From: Terripilifer sp031921685
GTDB taxonomy: Bacteria; Pseudomonadota; Alphaproteobacteria; Rhizobiales; Beijerinckiaceae
Length of the DNA: 64,000 nucleotides
Assembly: GCF_031921685.1 (NCBI RefSeq)
Contig: NZ_JAPDHU010000001.1
Coordinates: 2,046,001 to 2,110,000 of the forward strand
Direction of reading: 5' to 3'
Part shown: piece by piece, positions 8,905 through 17,924 of the stretch
Layout of the letters: each line of letters begins with the position of its first letter
Numbering within the stretch: position 1 is the first letter of the stretch
Position numbers and translations under genes: made by a program
Notes under the pieces: model-generated
Told to the model about the DNA's origin: nothing
Database searches by the model: none
The model's input: only the letters and a program-made list of their open reading frames with translations

Positions 8905-10113
8905 TTACGACAGGCTGGCGGTGAAGCGCTGGATGCGCCGGCAGGCGTCTTCCAGCAGGCCGGTCTTCGCCGCATAGGAAATGCGGAAGTTCGGGCCAAG
9001 GCCGAAGGCCGAGCCATGCACAACCGCGACGCCTTCCTGGTGCAGCAAGGCGGTGATGAAGTCCTCGTCGGTTGTCAGCACCTTGCCGTCCTGGGTCTTC
9101 TTGCCCATCGCCGCCGAACAATCGGGATAGACATAGAAGGCGCCTTCCGGCGTCGGGCACTTGATGAATTTGGCCTGGTTGAGCATCGAGACCACCAGAT
9201 CGCGGCGCTCCTCGAAGGCCTTGCGGAAGATCGGCAGATGATCCTGCGGGCCGTTCAAGGCCTCGACCGAAGCCCATTGCGCGATCGTGCAGGCTCCCGA
9301 GGTCTGCTGGCCGTGCAGCAGGTCGAGAGCCTTGATCAGGATGTCGGGGCCAGCGGCATAGCCGATGCGCCAGCCGGTCATGGCATAGCTCTTCGACATG
9401 CCGTTCATGGTCAGCGCGCGATCCATCAGGTTCGGTTCGATTTGCACCGGCGTCGTGAATTTGAAGTCGCCGTAGATCAGATGTTCGTAGATGTCGTCGC
9501 TGAACACCCAGACATGCTTGTTCTTCGGCCGCATTAAAACGTCGGTGAGGGCCTTCAATTCGTCGCGGGTATAGGCCGCGCCCGTCGGGTTCGACGGCGA
9601 GTTGAGCAGCACCCACTTGGTCTTCGGCGTGATGGCGCGATCGAGGTCCTCGGGCTGTAGTTTGAAGCCCGACTCGAGCGTCGTCTTGACGATCACCGGC
9701 GTGCCGCCAGCAATGGTCACCATGTCCGGATAGCTCACCCAATAGGGCGCCGGGATGATGACTTCATCGCCCTTGTCGCAGGTGGCGAGGAAGGTGTTGA
9801 ACAGGATCTGCTTGCCGCCCGTGCCGACAATGGTCTGCGACGGCTTGTAGTCGAGTTCGTTCTCGCGCTTGAACTTCTTGGCGATGGCTTCGCGCAGCGG
9901 CACGATGCCGAGCACCGGCGGATATTTCGTCTCGCCGCGATTGATGGCGTCGATGGCCGCCTTTTTGATGTGATCGGGCGTATCGAAGTCCGGTTCGCCG
10001 ACGGAAAGCGAGATGATGTCGCGCCCGGCGTTTTTCAGGTCGCGCGCCACCTGGGTAGCCACCATGGTGGCTGACGGCTTCACGCGGGTCACTGCGCCTG
10101 CAAGGAACGACAT
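8905..10113 (-). CDS. Aspartate-type PLP aminotransferase (class I)
   Basis: Cytoplasmic fold-type I aminotransferase of the aspartate/prephenate aminotransferase subgroup, transferring amino groups between aspartate (or related acids) and 2-oxoglutarate. The 402 residues carry NPTG (175-178), an FSDDIYE cofactor-pocket segment (about 204-210) and the Schiff-base lysine K241 within SKSYAMTGWR. The frame extends 50 codons upstream. The ATG at 10113 is chosen because CGGAGACCAGAA precedes it and homologues start with this MSFLA-like segment. It is followed by the DUF2147 gene, with a gap of over 100 nt. Confidence 0.93.
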   Translation of the reverse strand: MSFLAGAVTRVKPSATMVATQVARDLKNAGRDIISLSVGEPDFDTPDHIKKAAIDAINRGETKYPPVLGIVPLREAIAKKFKRENELDYKPSQTIVGTGGKQILFNTFLATCDKGDEVIIPAPYWVSYPDMVTIAGGTPVIVKTTLESGFKLQPEDLDRAITPKTKWVLLNSPSNPTGAAYTRDELKALTDVLMRPKNKHVWVFSDDIYEHLIYGDFKFTTPVQIEPNLMDRALTMNGMSKSYAMTGWRIGYAAGPDILIKALDLLHGQQTSGACTIAQWASVEALNGPQDHLPIFRKAFEERRDLVVSMLNQAKFIKCPTPEGAFYVYPDCSAAMGKKTQDGKVLTTDEDFITALLHQEGVAVVHGSAFGLGPNFRISYAAKTGLLEDACRRIQRFTASLS

Positions 10114-10339
10114 TTCTGGTCTCCGGAGAGTTATGGATTCTCCATGGGATTCATGGAGGCGGCGGAAAATAGTTTCGCAGAGCCCAAAGGGCAAATGGAA
10201 AAGCCGATTTTCGGCCTGTTTTTGATCGAACCTCTGGCGGGTTTGTGCGTTACCACACTGCAAGACGGCAGGGATCGGGCTTATCCCGTTTGGAGCGGGA
10301 CGTCTGGTTCTTCGTCCCGCCCGTGCCCAGGAGGCTCAG

Positions 10340-10603
10340 ATGCGCTCCCGAAACTGGTCCGAATCGCGTGAAAACAATGGCTTCAGCTATGCAATGCCGC
10401 CGGAACTGGCGCAGCAGCAGTTGCGCATGTCGGTTCGGCTGGTGGCTGTGATGGCCTTTGCCATCGCCATTGCTCTGGTGGCGACCGTGCGCGCGCCGGA
10501 GCCCGCCAAGGGACCGACCGAAGCGCATCGCAACGGTCCGCCGGTGATGACTTTTGTTGCCGATAACGCGCCAGTGGGTTCAGCCACGGTTCATCTGCGC
10601 TGA
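10340..10603 (+). CDS. Small single-pass membrane protein
   Basis: An 87-residue hypothetical. It has a charged, Gln-rich N-terminal segment, one transmembrane helix at about residues 33-51 (LVAVMAFAIAIALVATV), and a short Pro-rich tail that is probably periplasmic. It is preceded by a strong ribosome-binding site (CCAGGAGG, about 10327-10334) at good spacing. I do not recognise a family. It reads in the same direction as the helix-hairpin-helix gene 60 nt downstream and may share a transcript with it. Confidence 0.65.
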   Translation: MRSRNWSESRENNGFSYAMPPELAQQQLRMSVRLVAVMAFAIAIALVATVRAPEPAKGPTEAHRNGPPVMTFVADNAPVGSATVHLR

Positions 10604-10665
10604 CTAGAGTGAACGGTGTGAGGTGCCCTTAAGCCTTGGGACCTTCCGTTCTACTGGAGACAGCC

Positions 10666-11085
10666 ATGAAGACCCGCATTCTTGCCGCTCTCGCATTCGC
10701 GACCGCCCTAACTGGCGCAGCTTTGGCGCAGGCGCCGGCGACTTCAACGCAACCCGCCAAGCCTGTTGTCCCGCCACCGGCCGCAACGGCTCCGACGACG
10801 ACTGCTCCCGCCACCACAGCCAAGCCCGCAACGCCTGCCGCAACACCTGCAACGGCGCCCACGACCGCTGCCAAGCCGGCTGCCGCGACCGATCTTCTCG
10901 ACATCAACACCGCCTCCGCCGCCGATCTCGAAAAGCTGAAAGGCATTGGCGCAGCGCGTTCGGCCGCCATCATCAAGGGCCGTCCGTATCGCGGCAAGAA
11001 CGAGCTGCTCGACAAGAATATCGTGCCGAAGAATGTCTATGAGGACATCAAGGATCACATCATCGCCAAGCAGGCGGCCCGTTAA
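10666..11085 (+). CDS. Exported ComEA-like helix-hairpin-helix protein
   Basis: A 139-residue protein. It has a signal peptide (1-23, ending in ALAQA), a low-complexity Ala/Thr/Pro linker to about residue 75, and a C-terminal helix-hairpin-helix domain. The hairpin motif LEKLKGIGAARSAAI resembles the DNA-binding tail of ComEA. A domain this small and export-directed suggests binding of DNA in the periplasm, or use of the fold for another ligand. No other competence gene is present. The frame opens 10 codons earlier, but the ATG at 10666 follows GGAGACAGCC and starts a proper signal peptide. It ends at a strong terminator. Confidence 0.85.
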   Translation: MKTRILAALAFATALTGAALAQAPATSTQPAKPVVPPPAATAPTTTAPATTAKPATPAATPATAPTTAAKPAAATDLLDINTASAADLEKLKGIGAARSAAIIKGRPYRGKNELLDKNIVPKNVYEDIKDHIIAKQAAR

Positions 11086-11110
11086 TCGCTCAAGACATAA
11101 GTTGCATCGA

Positions 11111-11140
11111 ACGCGCCGCCCGCCAGCGGCGCGTTTTTTA
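11111..11140 (+). terminator. Rho-independent terminator
   Basis: The stem CGCGCCGC / GCGGCGCG with a short loop is followed by six T residues, just after the helix-hairpin-helix gene. It sits between convergent genes. Confidence 0.85.
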
Positions 11141-11142
11141 TT

Positions 11143-11502
11143 TCAGATCTTATCCTTGAAGATGAAGGCCGCGCCTGCGGCAATGAGGATGAAGCCGACG
11201 GCGTGATTCCAGCCGAGCTGCTCCTTGAGATAGAAGGTCGAGAAGCCGGCGAACACGAGCAAGGTAATCACTTCCTGCATCGTTTTGAGTTCGGCAACGG
11301 AATAGAAGGCGCTGCCGTAGCGATTGGCTGGAACGGCGAAGCAATATTCGACGAGCGCGATGCCCCAGCTCGCGAGAATCGCCCAAAGCAGCGGGCTTTC
11401 CTTGTATTTCAGATGGCCATACCAGGCGAACGTCATGAAGACGTTCGACAGGATGAGCAGGATGGGGGCAAGCAAGGCCGGCGGGATTAAGTTCGATACC
11501 AT
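11143..11502 (-). CDS. DUF486 (DMT-superfamily) small membrane protein
   Basis: A 119-residue inner-membrane protein with four hydrophobic helices. Family cues are the N-terminal LLILSNVFMTFAWYGHLK, the central EYCFAVPANRYG and the C-terminal WNHAVGFILIAAGAAFIF. DUF486 proteins resemble half-size drug/metabolite transporters and probably work as dimers. No substrate is known. It is the last gene of a run on the minus strand and is convergent with the helix-hairpin-helix gene across a terminator. Confidence 0.9.
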   Translation of the reverse strand: MVSNLIPPALLAPILLILSNVFMTFAWYGHLKYKESPLLWAILASWGIALVEYCFAVPANRYGSAFYSVAELKTMQEVITLLVFAGFSTFYLKEQLGWNHAVGFILIAAGAAFIFKDKI

Positions 11503-11579
11503 TTCCGCTCCAGATAGGGCGTCTTCGTCATGTCGAGGGGTGACAGAGTTTTGCTTAGCACGAACGACGCGGCAAAGTT

Positions 11580-12800
11580 TTATGTCGTATTGGGATCAAG
11601 CTGCCCTGTGCTGCGTGGCGCGAAAAATCGCGCATTGAGAAGCCAAAATGCTAAGCCGGCCAAGGCGATGGCCCCCAGGATCAGGAAGGCGGCGCCATAG
11701 CTCCATCGGTCGGCGGCGAAGCCGGCGATGGTGGTGCTGAAGGCCGCGCCGATGCCTTGGACGGTCATGACGGCGCCGAGGCCGGCATTGACGTGGCCCG
11801 TGCCGGCCAGAACCTGAGCGACGAGGCCGGGCAAAGCGACGCCCAGGAGGCCGGCGCCGACGCCGTCGAGAATCTGCACGGGGATGAGCGCGCCAGGTTC
11901 GGTGAAAGACCAGGCGATGAGGCCCCGGATCGGTAGCGCGACAAGAGCGGCGATGAAAAGCGGGCTATAGCCGCGCACTTCGGCAATACGGGCGGCAAGC
12001 AAAGCCGCCGGTATCATGGTGATTTGTGCGATCAGAATGGTCGCGGCCGTATAGGCGCTCGGATCCCATTGATCGCCGCGCGCCACCATGGCTTGGCCGA
12101 GAAGCGGCAGCATCGCGGCGTTGCCGAGATGAAAGAGCGCCATCGTCACGGCGATGACGATCAAAGGGCGCGAGGTGAGCAAGGTGGAATAACTGCTGAC
12201 AGCTGGCGCGTCCGCGCCGACATTTTCCCGCCCGCGCGCCGCTTCATGGTCGATGTCGCCGCCCTTGATGGAGAGCACCGCGATGGCCGATGCCACGGCC
12301 ATCGCGGACATCAAGACGAATATCGCGACGAAACCGAAGAGATAACCGAGAAGCCCGGCTAGCGCTGCGGCAGAGGCATTACCCGCATGGTTGAACGCTT
12401 CATTGCGGCCGAGCTGATGGGCGAAGCCCGCCTGTTTGACGAGGCCCAGGGTTAAGGCCGCGATGATGGGTCCCATGGCGGCGCCGCCAATGGCGCTGAT
12501 CGTCTGCGCCGCGGCGGTGATGGGAAATGTCGGATACAGATAGTTGATGGTGTTCGCCAGGATGACCGCGACAATGGCCGTGATCGCCAATGCCCGTTTG
12601 GCTTTCGTGGTGTCGACCAGAATGCCCGCCGGCGTGGTTGCGATCATGCCGGCCAGGCCGCCGATCGTCATGACGATCCCGATCTCCGAAGCGCTCCACT
12701 GCCGGTTCTGCAAAAAGACACCCAAGAACGGACCTAATCCGTCGCGGACATCGGCCATGAAGAAATTGGCGGCGTTCAATGCCGTAACGGAGGTGGCCAT
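11580..12800 (-). CDS. MFS transporter
   Basis: Major facilitator with about 12 transmembrane helices. The start MATSVTALNAANFFMADVRD and the following LGPFLGVFL are typical of a subgroup often annotated as generic MFS transporters in alphaproteobacteria. The cytoplasmic loop between helices 2 and 3 is GILVDTTKAKRA. A central hydrophilic loop (DHEAARGRENVG) divides the two six-helix halves. A TTG seven codons upstream (12821) is an alternative start. The substrate is unknown. It is flanked by DUF486 and the DUF1501 gene on the same strand with gaps over 70 nt. Confidence 0.88.
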   Translation of the reverse strand: MATSVTALNAANFFMADVRDGLGPFLGVFLQNRQWSASEIGIVMTIGGLAGMIATTPAGILVDTTKAKRALAITAIVAVILANTINYLYPTFPITAAAQTISAIGGAAMGPIIAALTLGLVKQAGFAHQLGRNEAFNHAGNASAAALAGLLGYLFGFVAIFVLMSAMAVASAIAVLSIKGGDIDHEAARGRENVGADAPAVSSYSTLLTSRPLIVIAVTMALFHLGNAAMLPLLGQAMVARGDQWDPSAYTAATILIAQITMIPAALLAARIAEVRGYSPLFIAALVALPIRGLIAWSFTEPGALIPVQILDGVGAGLLGVALPGLVAQVLAGTGHVNAGLGAVMTVQGIGAAFSTTIAGFAADRWSYGAAFLILGAIALAGLAFWLLNARFFAPRSTGQLDPNTT

Positions 12801-12874
12801 CGATGCGGGGCTCGCGAGCAATACAAGCGTGATCCAATCGATGGCATAATCCGTATCGAACGCAATTGGTTTCT

Positions 12875-14095
12875 TTATGCGATCAGGCCACGTAGCGGTT
12901 TGGCCGAAATCGAATCCGGGAAAACGCCTTCGATCTGCGCCGTGCCGATGTTGAGGTGATCGACCAAGAGGCCTTTGAGCACGGCGCGCAGATCGGTCGT
13001 CGCCTTCAGGTCGCGTTTTTCAAACAATTGCTCGTCGCGCAGGCCCGGCCAATCGGCGACCATCTTGCCGCCGGCCAAAGCGCCGCCGGCGAGGAAAGCG
13101 ACGGTGCCGGTGCCGTGATCGGTGCCCGTCGTGCCGTTGACCTTCGCCGTGCGGCCGAATTCGGTGATGGCGACGACGACCGTGTCCTTCCAGGCCGGGC
13201 CAAGGCCGGTTTCGAATTCGGCGATGGCGGCATCGAGGCCGGCCACCAATTGCGCCAGGCGGCCGGTGGCGCCGCCTTCATTGGCATGGGTGTCCCAGCC
13301 ATCATAGGCCAGTGCGGCGATGCGCGGGCCATCGTCGGCGGCAAGCAGTTTGGCGGCGCCGCGCGCCGGCGTGCGCATGGCTTCGATCACATTGCCGCCG
13401 ACGGGCCGCATGCCGCCGGCTTCGCGCTGGGCGATCTTCTCGATGTCGAGACTTTCGGTGAGCACCGTGGCGAGCGCCTTGTCCTGTTCGCGATAAAGCG
13501 CCAGCAGGCGTTGTTCGAGATCGTCCTGCACCGCGGGCAAAGTGCTCGGCGTCCAGCCGGTGACCGGCGCGCCACCGCGCAGGATGAGCGGCGTCGCCGG
13601 ACCGACGCCGAGGGCTTTTCCGCGTGACGCGACACGTTCGCCCTTGGGCAGAACCGAGACTGCCCGGTTAAGCCAGCCGGAATCGGTGCGTCCGGCACCG
13701 GCGTAGCCGCTTTCCAATACGTCCTGGCCGTCGAAATGCGAGCGGTCGCGATAGGCAGTCGCCGTGGCGTGAACGATGGTCGCCTGCCGCGCGCCATAAA
13801 GGCGGGCCAGATTGGTCATCGAGGGATGCAGCGCGAAAAAGCCGTCGAGCGGCAAAGCCGGCGTGTCGCCGGTGAGCGACAACGCGATGGGGCCGTGCAA
13901 GGCGGCATAAGCGGGATCGCCGACGGGTGGAACGGCGCCGAGGCCATCGAGCGCGCCGCGCAGGATGATGGTGATGAAGCGGGGATCTCTGGCATCGGCG
14001 GCGCGGGCGAAGCGCGGCAGATAAGACCAGGCGAACAGCGCGCCACCGGTGACGAGAAGCTGTCGGCGCGTGGCATGCAGGAGGGTGGAGGCCAT
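12875..14095 (-). CDS. DUF1501 Tat-exported protein
   Basis: A 406-residue protein with a twin-arginine signal (RRQLLVTGGALFAW, residues 10-23), so it is probably exported folded. The mature part has the DUF1501 pattern: ITIILRGALDGLGAVPP, HSMTNL-type residues near the metal site, a central DGWDTHANEGG and the later VVAITEFGRTAKVNG and TDHGTGT. The fold is related to alkaline-phosphatase/sulfatase-like enzymes. DUF1501 genes are nearly always beside DUF1800, as here with a 5-nt gap, so the two products probably act together outside the cytoplasm. The substrate is not known. Confidence 0.92.
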   Translation of the reverse strand: MASTLLHATRRQLLVTGGALFAWSYLPRFARAADARDPRFITIILRGALDGLGAVPPVGDPAYAALHGPIALSLTGDTPALPLDGFFALHPSMTNLARLYGARQATIVHATATAYRDRSHFDGQDVLESGYAGAGRTDSGWLNRAVSVLPKGERVASRGKALGVGPATPLILRGGAPVTGWTPSTLPAVQDDLEQRLLALYREQDKALATVLTESLDIEKIAQREAGGMRPVGGNVIEAMRTPARGAAKLLAADDGPRIAALAYDGWDTHANEGGATGRLAQLVAGLDAAIAEFETGLGPAWKDTVVVAITEFGRTAKVNGTTGTDHGTGTVAFLAGGALAGGKMVADWPGLRDEQLFEKRDLKATTDLRAVLKGLLVDHLNIGTAQIEGVFPDSISAKPLRGLIA

Positions 14096-14100
14096 GATGG

Positions 14101-15576
14101 TTATCTCCTCTGGAATTCCGGCGACATCAGCACGAGGGCGATGGCCTGTTCGCGCGACTCAGCGCGTCCGATGGTTTGTTTGAGATCGGCCGAGGCGGCG
14201 GCGCCGGCGGCGGCATCGAGCGCTTCCTGCGGATCGGTGAGATTGCCGAGGCGCTTGGCGATCTGATTGGAAATTTCCAGCCGCGCCTTCATGCCGTTGG
14301 GTGTGGCCCAGGCGAAATTGGTGTCGGCAAAACCGTTCGGGCCAGGGGGCTGCCACAGCGGCGCGCCCATCAGGGCAAGCGAACCAAGATAACGCTGCGG
14401 CTGATCGGGCGTGCGCGCGAACAGGCGCGACGAGGCGACCAGAAATTCGTAAGGACTGCGGATCTTGGTGAGCGGCGTCGACCAGGCGAGCGGATCGCTG
14501 ACGAGTGCGGTCGAGACCGCTTTCAGATCGCCGTCGCTGTCGCGAAACACTTTCGCCAGCTTATCGACGAGGGCCGGTGGCGGATCGTCGGCGATAAAAT
14601 GGCGCACCAGTTTGGTGGCGATGAATTTGGCGGTCGAGGGATGGCGCGCCAGATCGGTCAGCGCCTGTTCGCCTTGGGTTACGCCACCTTCCGCATAGGT
14701 CTTCTGCAGCAAGGTGTGATCGCCGGGTTCATGCGCATTGGCGTTGAAGGTGAACGTGCCGGGCGTGCCCAGACGCGCGGCCGGTCCGACGACCGTCCAG
14801 CCGGTGATGATGCGGGCGAAAGACGTGACATCGGCCTGGGTATAGCCGCCGTCGACGCCGAGCGTGTGTAGCTCCATGATCTCGCGCGCCAGATTTTCGT
14901 TGAGGCCGCGTTTGCCGTTTTGTCCGGCGCGGGAATTGGGTCCGATCGATTGCGCGTTGTCGAGATAGAACAGCATGGCGGGATGCTGTTCGACGGCGCG
15001 CAGCAGATCGGCGAAATGGCCGAGCACATGCGGGCGGATCGCTTCGCGTTCGAAAGCGCCGGCCGTGATGCGCACGCCTGGGCCTTTGATCGCCGAAATG
15101 CAGAAATGATTGGACCAGAAGGTGACAAGCCGTTCGACGAAGCCGCAGGCCGGCGCATGGGTGCGCTGGATGCGGGCCAAAGCTTCGGCGCGGAAACGTT
15201 CGGTGATGACGTTGAAATTGGGCTGCGGCGGCAGCGGTGCGGGCGGCGGTGTTGCAGGCGTTTCCGTCGGCTCGCTTGCAATTTGGCCGTTTGATGCTTG
15301 GGCATTGGCGGTGGCGTTCGCGGTCTGTTGATTGACCGCGAGGCGATAGGTGCGTTCCTGCTGTTGCAGGCCGTAAAGTTCGCTCAGCAAGGCGTCGGTC
15401 GAACGTAGGATCGGATTTTCGAGAAGCGTTGAACGCGGGTTCGTCAGTTCAGCCAGGACGAAGCCGCGCGGATCGCTTGCCGCTGCGGCGAGATCGCCAG
15501 AGTTACCGCCGCGTGCGCCAAAGCCGAAGCGGTTGAGCGCGACGAGAGCTTGCTGCGCTGAATTGTTTGCCGCCAT
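14101..15576 (-). CDS. DUF1800 family protein
   Basis: A 491-residue protein, first gene of the DUF1800-DUF1501 pair. It starts with ALVALNRFGFGARGG, the usual DUF1800 opening, and later has a THAPACGFVERLVTFWSNHF segment, NENLAREIMELHTLGVDGGYTQ and DVTSFARIITGW. No classical signal peptide is evident. A Pro/Ala/Thr-rich linker lies near residues 100-130. The function of this family is unknown; its fixed partnership with a Tat-exported DUF1501 protein suggests a shared extracytoplasmic reaction. Confidence 0.92.
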   Translation of the reverse strand: MAANNSAQQALVALNRFGFGARGGNSGDLAAAASDPRGFVLAELTNPRSTLLENPILRSTDALLSELYGLQQQERTYRLAVNQQTANATANAQASNGQIASEPTETPATPPPAPLPPQPNFNVITERFRAEALARIQRTHAPACGFVERLVTFWSNHFCISAIKGPGVRITAGAFEREAIRPHVLGHFADLLRAVEQHPAMLFYLDNAQSIGPNSRAGQNGKRGLNENLAREIMELHTLGVDGGYTQADVTSFARIITGWTVVGPAARLGTPGTFTFNANAHEPGDHTLLQKTYAEGGVTQGEQALTDLARHPSTAKFIATKLVRHFIADDPPPALVDKLAKVFRDSDGDLKAVSTALVSDPLAWSTPLTKIRSPYEFLVASSRLFARTPDQPQRYLGSLALMGAPLWQPPGPNGFADTNFAWATPNGMKARLEISNQIAKRLGNLTDPQEALDAAAGAAASADLKQTIGRAESREQAIALVLMSPEFQRR

Positions 15577-15680
15577 CGCGTCGTCTCACGAATGATCGCG
15601 TTTAAGCTTCCCGACTATGCCATGACAAACATGGCTGCAGGATGAACGGATCAGGGAGAATGCGGGGTCGAAGCTGACAG

Positions 15681-16808
15681 TCAGCTGAAACGAACGACCT
15701 GCCGGATCGCCTTGCCTTCGCGCAGCCGATCGAAACCGGCGTTGACGTCGTCCAGGTTGATCTGGTCGGTCAGCAGCCGGTCGACCGGCAGGCGGCCGCG
15801 CCGGAAAAGATTGAGATAGCGCGGCAGATCGCGCGCGGGCACGCAGGTGCCGATGTAGCTGCCTTTCAGGGTGCGCTCTTCGGCGACAAGGCTGACGGCG
15901 GGGATTTGCAACATGGCTGACGGCGCGGGCAGGCCGCCGGTGACGGTGGTGCCGCCGCGTTTGGTGACGGCATAGGCCAGTTCGAGCGCCTTCGCCGATC
16001 CGGCCAGTTCGATCACCGTGTCATAGCCACCATTGCTCGCGTCACGAATGTTGGCGATGGCATCGGCGCTGCCTGACTCGAAAGTTTCCGTCGCGCCGAG
16101 CTGACGGGCGACGGCGAGCTTGCCGGCATCGAGATCGATGGCGGCGACACGGTCGGCGCCACAGGCGACTGCCCCCAACAAGGCCGAGAGCCCGACGCCG
16201 CCAAGACCGACGATGGCGACTGTCGATCCTGCCGAAATCTGTGCGGTGTTGATCACCGCGCCGACGCCGGTGAGCACGGCGCAACCGAAGAGTGCCGCGT
16301 GTTCGAGCGGAATATCCTTGTCGATGCGCACGAGCGAGCGGCGCGAGACCACGGCGTGATCGGCGAAGGCCGACACGCCCATGTGGTGATTGATCGGCGT
16401 GCCGTTGCGGCTGATGCGTTTCTCACCCGACAGCAACGTCCCGGCGCCGTTGGCGGCAGCGGCTGGTTCGCACAGCGCCGGGCGGCCGGTGGCGCAGGGC
16501 AGGCAATGGCCGCAGCTCGGCACGAAGACCAAAACGACATGATCGCCGATGCTCAGATCATCGACGCCCGTGCCCAAAGCGGCGACGACGCCGGAGGCTT
16601 CATGGCCGAGCGCCATGGGCGTGGGGCGCGGCCGCGATCCGTCGATCACAGAAAGATCGGAATGGCAGAGGCCGGCGGCGGCGATGCGCACCAGCACTTC
16701 GCCGGGGCCGGGTGGAGCGATGTCGATCTCCTGGATCGTCAGCGGGCGCGAGGTGGCATAAGGCGGGGACCGGCCCATGTCTTCGAGAATGGCGGCGCGC
16801 ACTTTCAT
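15681..16808 (-). CDS. Zinc-dependent alcohol dehydrogenase (MDR family)
   Basis: NAD(P)-dependent zinc alcohol dehydrogenase, cytoplasmic, 375 residues. Catalytic zinc ligands are likely Cys48 (GLCHSD) and His69-Glu70 (GHE). Structural zinc ligands are Cys99, Cys102, Cys105 and Cys113. The Rossmann motif GLGGVGLSALLGAVACGA lies near residue 200, followed by an Asp that favours NAD. The overall type resembles the class III/benzyl-alcohol dehydrogenases. It sits 36 nt downstream of a beta-hydroxyacid dehydrogenase gene on the same strand, so the pair may act on successive alcohol or hydroxyacid intermediates. The specific substrate is not readable. Confidence 0.92.
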   Translation of the reverse strand: MKVRAAILEDMGRSPPYATSRPLTIQEIDIAPPGPGEVLVRIAAAGLCHSDLSVIDGSRPRPTPMALGHEASGVVAALGTGVDDLSIGDHVVLVFVPSCGHCLPCATGRPALCEPAAAANGAGTLLSGEKRISRNGTPINHHMGVSAFADHAVVSRRSLVRIDKDIPLEHAALFGCAVLTGVGAVINTAQISAGSTVAIVGLGGVGLSALLGAVACGADRVAAIDLDAGKLAVARQLGATETFESGSADAIANIRDASNGGYDTVIELAGSAKALELAYAVTKRGGTTVTGGLPAPSAMLQIPAVSLVAEERTLKGSYIGTCVPARDLPRYLNLFRRGRLPVDRLLTDQINLDDVNAGFDRLREGKAIRQVVRFS

Positions 16809-16844
16809 GGGGTCCCTCCTGTCGCGCGGGCATGGTAGCCAATC

Positions 16845-17726
16845 TCAGCCTTTCACTTCAACGCCGGCCGGCCGTTCGAAATATTCGACGATGGAATTGT
16901 AGCCGCGCTTCGGGTTTTCTGCGTAGGCGCTGTTCCAGATGTCCATCACCGCCGTGCCGATGGGCGCCGGCAGGCCCATGGCCTCGATGGTTTCCATGTA
17001 GAGCTGCATGTCCTTGACGCCGATGCTCATCGGCGAGGCGAAGTCGCGCGGCAGAATGGAGCGCGGGAATTTATCCGATGTCGCGGAATTGCGGCCGCTG
17101 CCGTCGTTGAGGGCGTCGATCAAGGCGCCGGGGTTGAGGCCGGCTTTGACACCCATGACGATGGCCTCGCAGGACACGGTGAGCGCGGTGATAGACAAGG
17201 CATTGTTGATGACCTTGGCAATCTGCGCCATGCCGGGCTCGGTGCCGACATGGTGAACGCGTTCCGTCAGGCTGCGCAGCAAGGGCTCGATCCGCGCGAA
17301 GATGTCGTTTGGTCCGGCGCAGACGAAAGCGAATGTGCCGGCATCGACACCGCGCGAGCCACCGGCCGCGCCCGTCACCGGACAATCGAGCACGGCGATC
17401 TGGGCCTGCGCGAGATGATCGGCAATGTCGCGCATCGTCTTGACGCCAAGGGTCGAACATTCGACCAGGATGCGCAGACGCGTAGCACCGGCGATCTCGT
17501 CAGCGACGGCGCGGCTGATAGCAGGGGCCGGCAGGCAGACGAAGGCGATCTCGCATGTGTCTGCCACTGCACGGGCCGAGGCCGCAACGGTCGCGCCGGC
17601 TTCCGCCATGCGTTGCCGCATCTTAGGATCGGCATCGTAGATGGTGAGGCGGCGTCCCGATTGAAGCAGTTTGCGCGCCAAGGCGCCGCCGAGCGCGCCG
17701 GTGCCGATGAAGCCGATCTCGAACAT
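16845..17726 (-). CDS. NAD(P)-dependent beta-hydroxyacid dehydrogenase (3-HIBADH family)
   Basis: Cytoplasmic dehydrogenase of the 3-hydroxyisobutyrate/tartronate-semialdehyde reductase family. The N-terminal Rossmann motif is GFIGTGALGGALARKL. The substrate-binding segment DCPVTGAAGGSRG and the catalytic-lysine segment AQIAKVINN are both present. The ATG at 17726 is preferred over one two codons upstream because homologues begin MFEIGFIG. It is followed by the alcohol dehydrogenase gene 36 nt on. The gene upstream on the same strand is a cupin, separated by a REP pair, so co-transcription with it is doubtful. Confidence 0.9.
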   Translation of the reverse strand: MFEIGFIGTGALGGALARKLLQSGRRLTIYDADPKMRQRMAEAGATVAASARAVADTCEIAFVCLPAPAISRAVADEIAGATRLRILVECSTLGVKTMRDIADHLAQAQIAVLDCPVTGAAGGSRGVDAGTFAFVCAGPNDIFARIEPLLRSLTERVHHVGTEPGMAQIAKVINNALSITALTVSCEAIVMGVKAGLNPGALIDALNDGSGRNSATSDKFPRSILPRDFASPMSIGVKDMQLYMETIEAMGLPAPIGTAVMDIWNSAYAENPKRGYNSIVEYFERPAGVEVKG

Positions 17727-17766
17727 GATCAATCCGTTTGTCAGGCGGTGTGTCGAAAATCCTTCG

Positions 17767-17910
17767 TGTCATCCCCGACAGCCGCGCAGCGGCTGAGCGG
17801 GGATCCAGGGGCGAGTGGTAAAAAGCCACATCAATTCTCACCTGCACTGTGTTCAGCATTCGTGTGGTTGCTCTGGATTCCCGCTCGCGCTTCGCGCGTC
17901 GGGAATGACA
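17767..17910. repeat. REP-type inverted pair, copy 2
   Basis: The left unit starts TGTCATCCCCGACAGCC and ends CCAGGGGC; the right unit ends GGGAATGACA. The right unit has drifted more (GGATTCCCGC instead of GGATCCCGG). It lies between two genes on the same strand rather than between convergent genes. Confidence 0.8.
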
Positions 17911-17924
17911 CTGAGAACATCCTG

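Noticed and set aside
8783..9742. Upstream part of a 448-codon frame ending in the DUF2147 gene
   Set aside because: Only the last 128 codons, after a signal-peptide ATG, are protein-like. The rest lies inside the aminotransferase gene in a different frame.
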